In this document: one piece after another, positions 61,483 to 64,000 of the stretch
Numbering within the stretch: position 1 is the stretch's first letter
How the letters are laid out: every line of letters begins with the position of its first letter
Assembly: GCF_009392895.1 (NCBI RefSeq)
Contig: NZ_CP045491.1
Location: 143,311-207,310 of the forward strand
Direction of reading: 5' to 3'
From: Natronorubrum aibiense
Lineage (GTDB): Archaea; Halobacteriota; Halobacteria; Halobacteriales; Natrialbaceae
DNA: 64,000 nucleotides
The notes under the pieces: model-generated
What the model was told of the DNA's origin: nothing
The model's database searches: none
Seen by the model: the letters and a program-made list of their open reading frames with translations, nothing else
Translations under genes and position numbers: made by a program

Positions 61483-63192
61483 TTACTCAGCGTTCGCCAC
61501 CGTGTTCAGTTCCGCTTGGACGTCGTCGGCGAGCGTGTAGGTTCGCTCTGCGGGTCGGTCGAGAACTCCTTCGGTCCGCAGCTCCGAGAGCAGACTCTGG
61601 ACTGCGACCGTTGATCGTTCGACGCTGTCGGCGACGGTGGCCGTCTCGAGGGCCTCGTTTCGGGCCAACACGACCAGTGCTTTTCGTGCCGTCGCCACCG
61701 TACACTGGGATTGACCGGCCGCCCGCGCAAGTCGGTCGTTGATCCACTCCCCATCGAAGCAGTCCTCGTGAATCGCCGACGCTGGTGGGGTGGTCGTCGT
61801 GTGCTCGTCGATGTCTGCCTCGGCAGACTCATTGCCCGACCTCGACTCCGCGAACGGCGTGTAGCCGAACTCGATATCGTCACCGCCGGCCTGAATGATC
61901 GTCGACTCGGCGGTCGATGCCGATTCCGGCGCTGCCTTCCCCGGCTCCGTCTCGTGCTCGAGTTCGCGCACTCGGTCCTGCAGCCGTTCGTTTTCCTCAC
62001 GGAGCCGTGCTATCGTCTCCGTTCGTGACGCGAGTTTCGCCTCGAGCGTCTCAATCCGCTCGTCTTTTTCCGCGAGGGCTGCTTCGAGTTCGTCCCGTTC
62101 AGTCTCGAGTGCGTGGAGTTCGTCGTGGAGTCGCCGCTGCTCGTCGGCTGGCAGCTGCGTCTGGACAGTGTTCGATCCCGTCAGCGCATCCGCCATCTGT
62201 TTGGCCGCACTCGAGACGTCCCGCGCCGATTCGAGTTCGGTCTCCAGAGTCTCGATGCGTTTGTTCTTTTTCTCGAGTTTGTTCTCGAGTTCGAGGATCC
62301 GGTCTTCTTCACGTTGCTTTCGATCCGAGATATCTTGGAGGTCGCCGACGAGTGCATCGGAGACGGACTTCAGCTCAGGACGTTCGAAGTCGTCGAGGCC
62401 GGGCGTCGCGCCCGCGTCGAAGGTCCGCTTGCGACGGAACTGGACCTTGCGGACGTCGATCTCAGTCCAGTCGGTCTGGACGAACGCCTGTCCGTCGTTG
62501 AGGTCCGAGACTAACTCCGCGTACTCGGTGTCGATGATTCGCCCGACGACCTTGGTGTCGTTGTCCCATGTCAACCGATGCCAGACGAGCCAGTTCGCCT
62601 GCGTGATGAAATCCTTCTTGACGTCGGCCGGGCGCTGACTGATCCCGAGGATGCCGAGCCCGTGCTTGCGCCCGCGCTTGCTGATCTTGATCAACAGGTT
62701 CCCCGTTTCGCCGACACCGCCACCCTCCGGAATGTACTCGTGGACCTCCTCGACGACCAGCAGGAAGGGCTTTTTCAACTTCTTCTCTTTGACGAACAGC
62801 TGGCGGGCTATCTTTCGTAAGAGTTCGTCCGCAACCTCCTCGTCGAGGTAGCCCGAGACGTCGAGGATTACAGGGACGTTCTCCTCGAGCGCCAGCGAGG
62901 CCATCTGCTCAGCGTGTTCCGGCCCGATCTGGATATCACACTCCTCGTCAGCCCCGGCATGGAGCATCTCGTACTCCTCTTTGAGCCCGTAGTACTCCCC
63001 GTCGGTGTCGACGATCAACAGCGGAAAGCCCGCCTCGAGTAACTCCTCGGCGATGACCGACGCGGTGTTTGACTTCCCCGATCCTGATTTTCCGGTGACG
63101 AACCCACGGCCAGTCAGCAACTCGACGACGGGAAGATGAAGGTCCGTTCCGTCGTCCGTCTCACCCACCAGAATCTCGCGCTGGTCGCTCAC
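61483..63192 (-). CDS. HerA-like ATPase with coiled coil and C-terminal winged helix
   Basis: This is a 569-residue protein. A short beta-barrel-like start (MSDQREILVGETDDG) precedes the Walker A motif FVTGKSGSGKSNTAS (G34-S41). Walker B is in KKPFLLVVEEVHEYIPEGG, followed by SKRGRKHGLGILGISQRPADVKKDF, a HerA/FtsK-type helicase core. From about residue 305 to 440 there is a long coiled coil (RILELENKLEKKNKRIETLETELE, VRELEHETEPGK). The last 90 residues look like a winged helix. HerA pairs with NurA in DNA end processing, but no nurA is seen here. The GTG at 63192 is preferred because upstream codons are not acidic. Confidence 0.85.
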   Translation of the reverse strand: MSDQREILVGETDDGTDLHLPVVELLTGRGFVTGKSGSGKSNTASVIAEELLEAGFPLLIVDTDGEYYGLKEEYEMLHAGADEECDIQIGPEHAEQMASLALEENVPVILDVSGYLDEEVADELLRKIARQLFVKEKKLKKPFLLVVEEVHEYIPEGGGVGETGNLLIKISKRGRKHGLGILGISQRPADVKKDFITQANWLVWHRLTWDNDTKVVGRIIDTEYAELVSDLNDGQAFVQTDWTEIDVRKVQFRRKRTFDAGATPGLDDFERPELKSVSDALVGDLQDISDRKQREEDRILELENKLEKKNKRIETLETELESARDVSSAAKQMADALTGSNTVQTQLPADEQRRLHDELHALETERDELEAALAEKDERIETLEAKLASRTETIARLREENERLQDRVRELEHETEPGKAAPESASTAESTIIQAGGDDIEFGYTPFAESRSGNESAEADIDEHTTTTPPASAIHEDCFDGEWINDRLARAAGQSQCTVATARKALVVLARNEALETATVADSVERSTVAVQSLLSELRTEGVLDRPAERTYTLADDVQAELNTVANAE

Positions 63193-64000
63193 CGACCCAT
63201 CACCGCCGACGCCTGCGACACGTTCATATATCAGTATACTCCGAACACTGTCCCTTGAATATTGGCCTCGCACGCGTTCCATGCCGGCCATCACTGTTGT
63301 GGGTGTTCGCTCGTCACTCTCCGGCTAAACAGTTCACACTTCTCACACAGTGTGAAACGTTCGAACTGTCTGCGAAGCGCCAACTGTCTGTTGGTGCTCG
63401 TCCCAGCTGCCACAATACACTGTGTAGACAGCTTACACTGTGTAAACATTTCGTCGCTGTTCGCACAGCAGTTGCGACGACACTCGAGTCTCGAGTGTGG
63501 GTCGGTCGGCACTCGGTTTTGGTTCACGAACTGTCCGAACGCTCTCTGCGGTGCGTACAGTCTACACTGTGTAAACAGTCTACACTGTGTAAAATTCTCA
63601 CACCTCTCGATAGATCGTTCCAACCCACAGCTGCGTTATGTCGCTCCAAAGCCGGCCTAAACGACGATACTGAAACACAGTTCACACGGTGTGGATCGAT
63701 CCGATAAGCACACGGTGTAGACTGTGTAGAATGTGCAGACTGTTTTCCGCTACTGTTAAGTCCGATTGCTTGAATGATAGGCGTGTTACTCGCCACAGCA
63801 GACTGGCTCGATCTCAACTGGACATCATACAATGTTTCCACCGTGTACACGCTGTTCGCCGCTTGCACATCGTAGCCGGATCGGGCAGTCGGTCGATCGC
63901 TCGGGAGCGATGCCGATCGAACAGTCTACACATTTCATACCGTTCACACAGTTCGGCTTGTACCCGTCTCGGCAACAGTTGTCCGAACAGTGCACACGGT
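63193..64000. other. Non-coding region with a dense array of TACAC-N-GTGTA palindromes
   Basis: No acidic open frame is present; the open frames here are Cys- and Ser-rich because they read through the repeats. The array is described at 63329-64000. It continues to, and possibly past, the window end. Confidence 0.6.
63329..64000. repeat. Iteron-like array of short palindromes (about 13 full or half sites)
   Basis: Full sites of the form (T)(A/C)CACNGTG(T)(A/G), each with a one-nucleotide centre, occur at 63343-63355, 63416-63426, 63434-63444, 63563-63573, 63581-63591, 63683-63693 and 63709-63719. Half sites with the extension ACAGTYYACAC lie at 63329-63339, 63722-63728, about 63840-63850, 63922-63932, 63942-63951 and 63989-64000. 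A separate perfect inverted repeat, CACTCGAG-T-CTCGAGTG, is at 63481-63497. The regular sequence and pairwise spacing imply a cooperatively binding protein. Possible roles are replication iterons, a partition site or a multi-operator promoter. Confidence 0.75.

Noticed and set aside
63255..63707. 150-codon plus-strand frame through the palindrome array
   Set aside because: Its Cys-rich repeats (TLCKQSTLCK) are the translation of the DNA repeats; not acidic.
63329..64000. CRISPR array
   Set aside because: The repeats are 11-18 bp, irregularly spaced and palindromic, with no uniform spacers and no cas genes.
63329..64000. Canonical haloarchaeal Orc1/Cdc6 origin (ORB) repeats
   Set aside because: The repeat core lacks the G-rich tail and ORB-like sequence I would expect, and no orc1/cdc6 gene lies in the window; an origin of another type remains possible.

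Overview
The window comes from a haloarchaeon, most likely of the Natrialbaceae group (Haloterrigena/Natrinema-like). The signs are high G+C coding sequence rich in CTCGAG, very acidic proteins, twin-arginine signal peptides, a PGF-CTERM sorting tail, two bacterio-opsin-activator (Bat) type regulators, and start codons 25-30 bp downstream of TATA-like boxes, which fits leaderless mRNAs. I saw no rRNA, tRNA, CRISPR or intact transposase gene.

Region 1 to about 44.4 kb, plus 57.4-61.4 kb, is one large cell-surface glycan locus. It encodes: UDP-GlcNAc 2-epimerase (33.9 kb); an oligosaccharide flippase (31.5 kb); two paralogous polytopic membrane proteins that could be polymerases or GT-C transferases (2.6 and 14.1 kb); two GT4 glycosyltransferases; two DUF354 GT-B-fold proteins; two polysaccharide deacetylases; a translationally coupled oxidoreductase-DUF362-epimerase operon; a DegT-type aminotransferase; four alkaline-phosphatase-superfamily (COG3379-like) hydrolases; and three FemAB/GNAT-like acyltransferases. 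An ATP-grasp ligase, an AsnB-like ligase lacking the glutaminase Cys, a QueC-like PP-loop enzyme and a GNAT enzyme add four potential amide- or acyl-forming activities. Exported products are three Tat-dependent beta-helix proteins (one truncated by the window edge), a stand-alone copy of a C-terminal module found in one of them, a Tat-exported PPC-like protein and a PGF-CTERM protein. My inference is an amino-acid- or acyl-decorated exopolysaccharide or S-layer glycan and its surface proteins.

Two promoter classes appear to tie the locus together. Class 1 is an ATAACAAA element, always in the orientation of transcription, 26 to about 75 bp upstream of most glycan genes (137 bp for the flippase). 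Class 2 is a GAAAAGTTTATG-like box 25-27 bp upstream of the beta-helix/module genes.

Region 44.5-57.4 kb is a block of general genes without that motif: a small membrane protein, UspA, two Bat-type regulators, a DUF5786-like protein, a CPA2 antiporter, GlmS, a small zinc-ribbon protein and a winged-helix protein. The right end (61.5-64 kb) has a HerA-like ATPase with a coiled coil and a winged-helix tail. Beyond it lie about 700 bp of non-coding DNA packed with copies of a TACAC-N-GTGTA palindrome, possibly an iteron, centromere or operator array.

Four copies of a MITE-like palindromic element of about 82 bp lie in intergenic gaps at 4.6, 33.0, 35.8 and 56.4 kb; the last is expanded to 179 bp.
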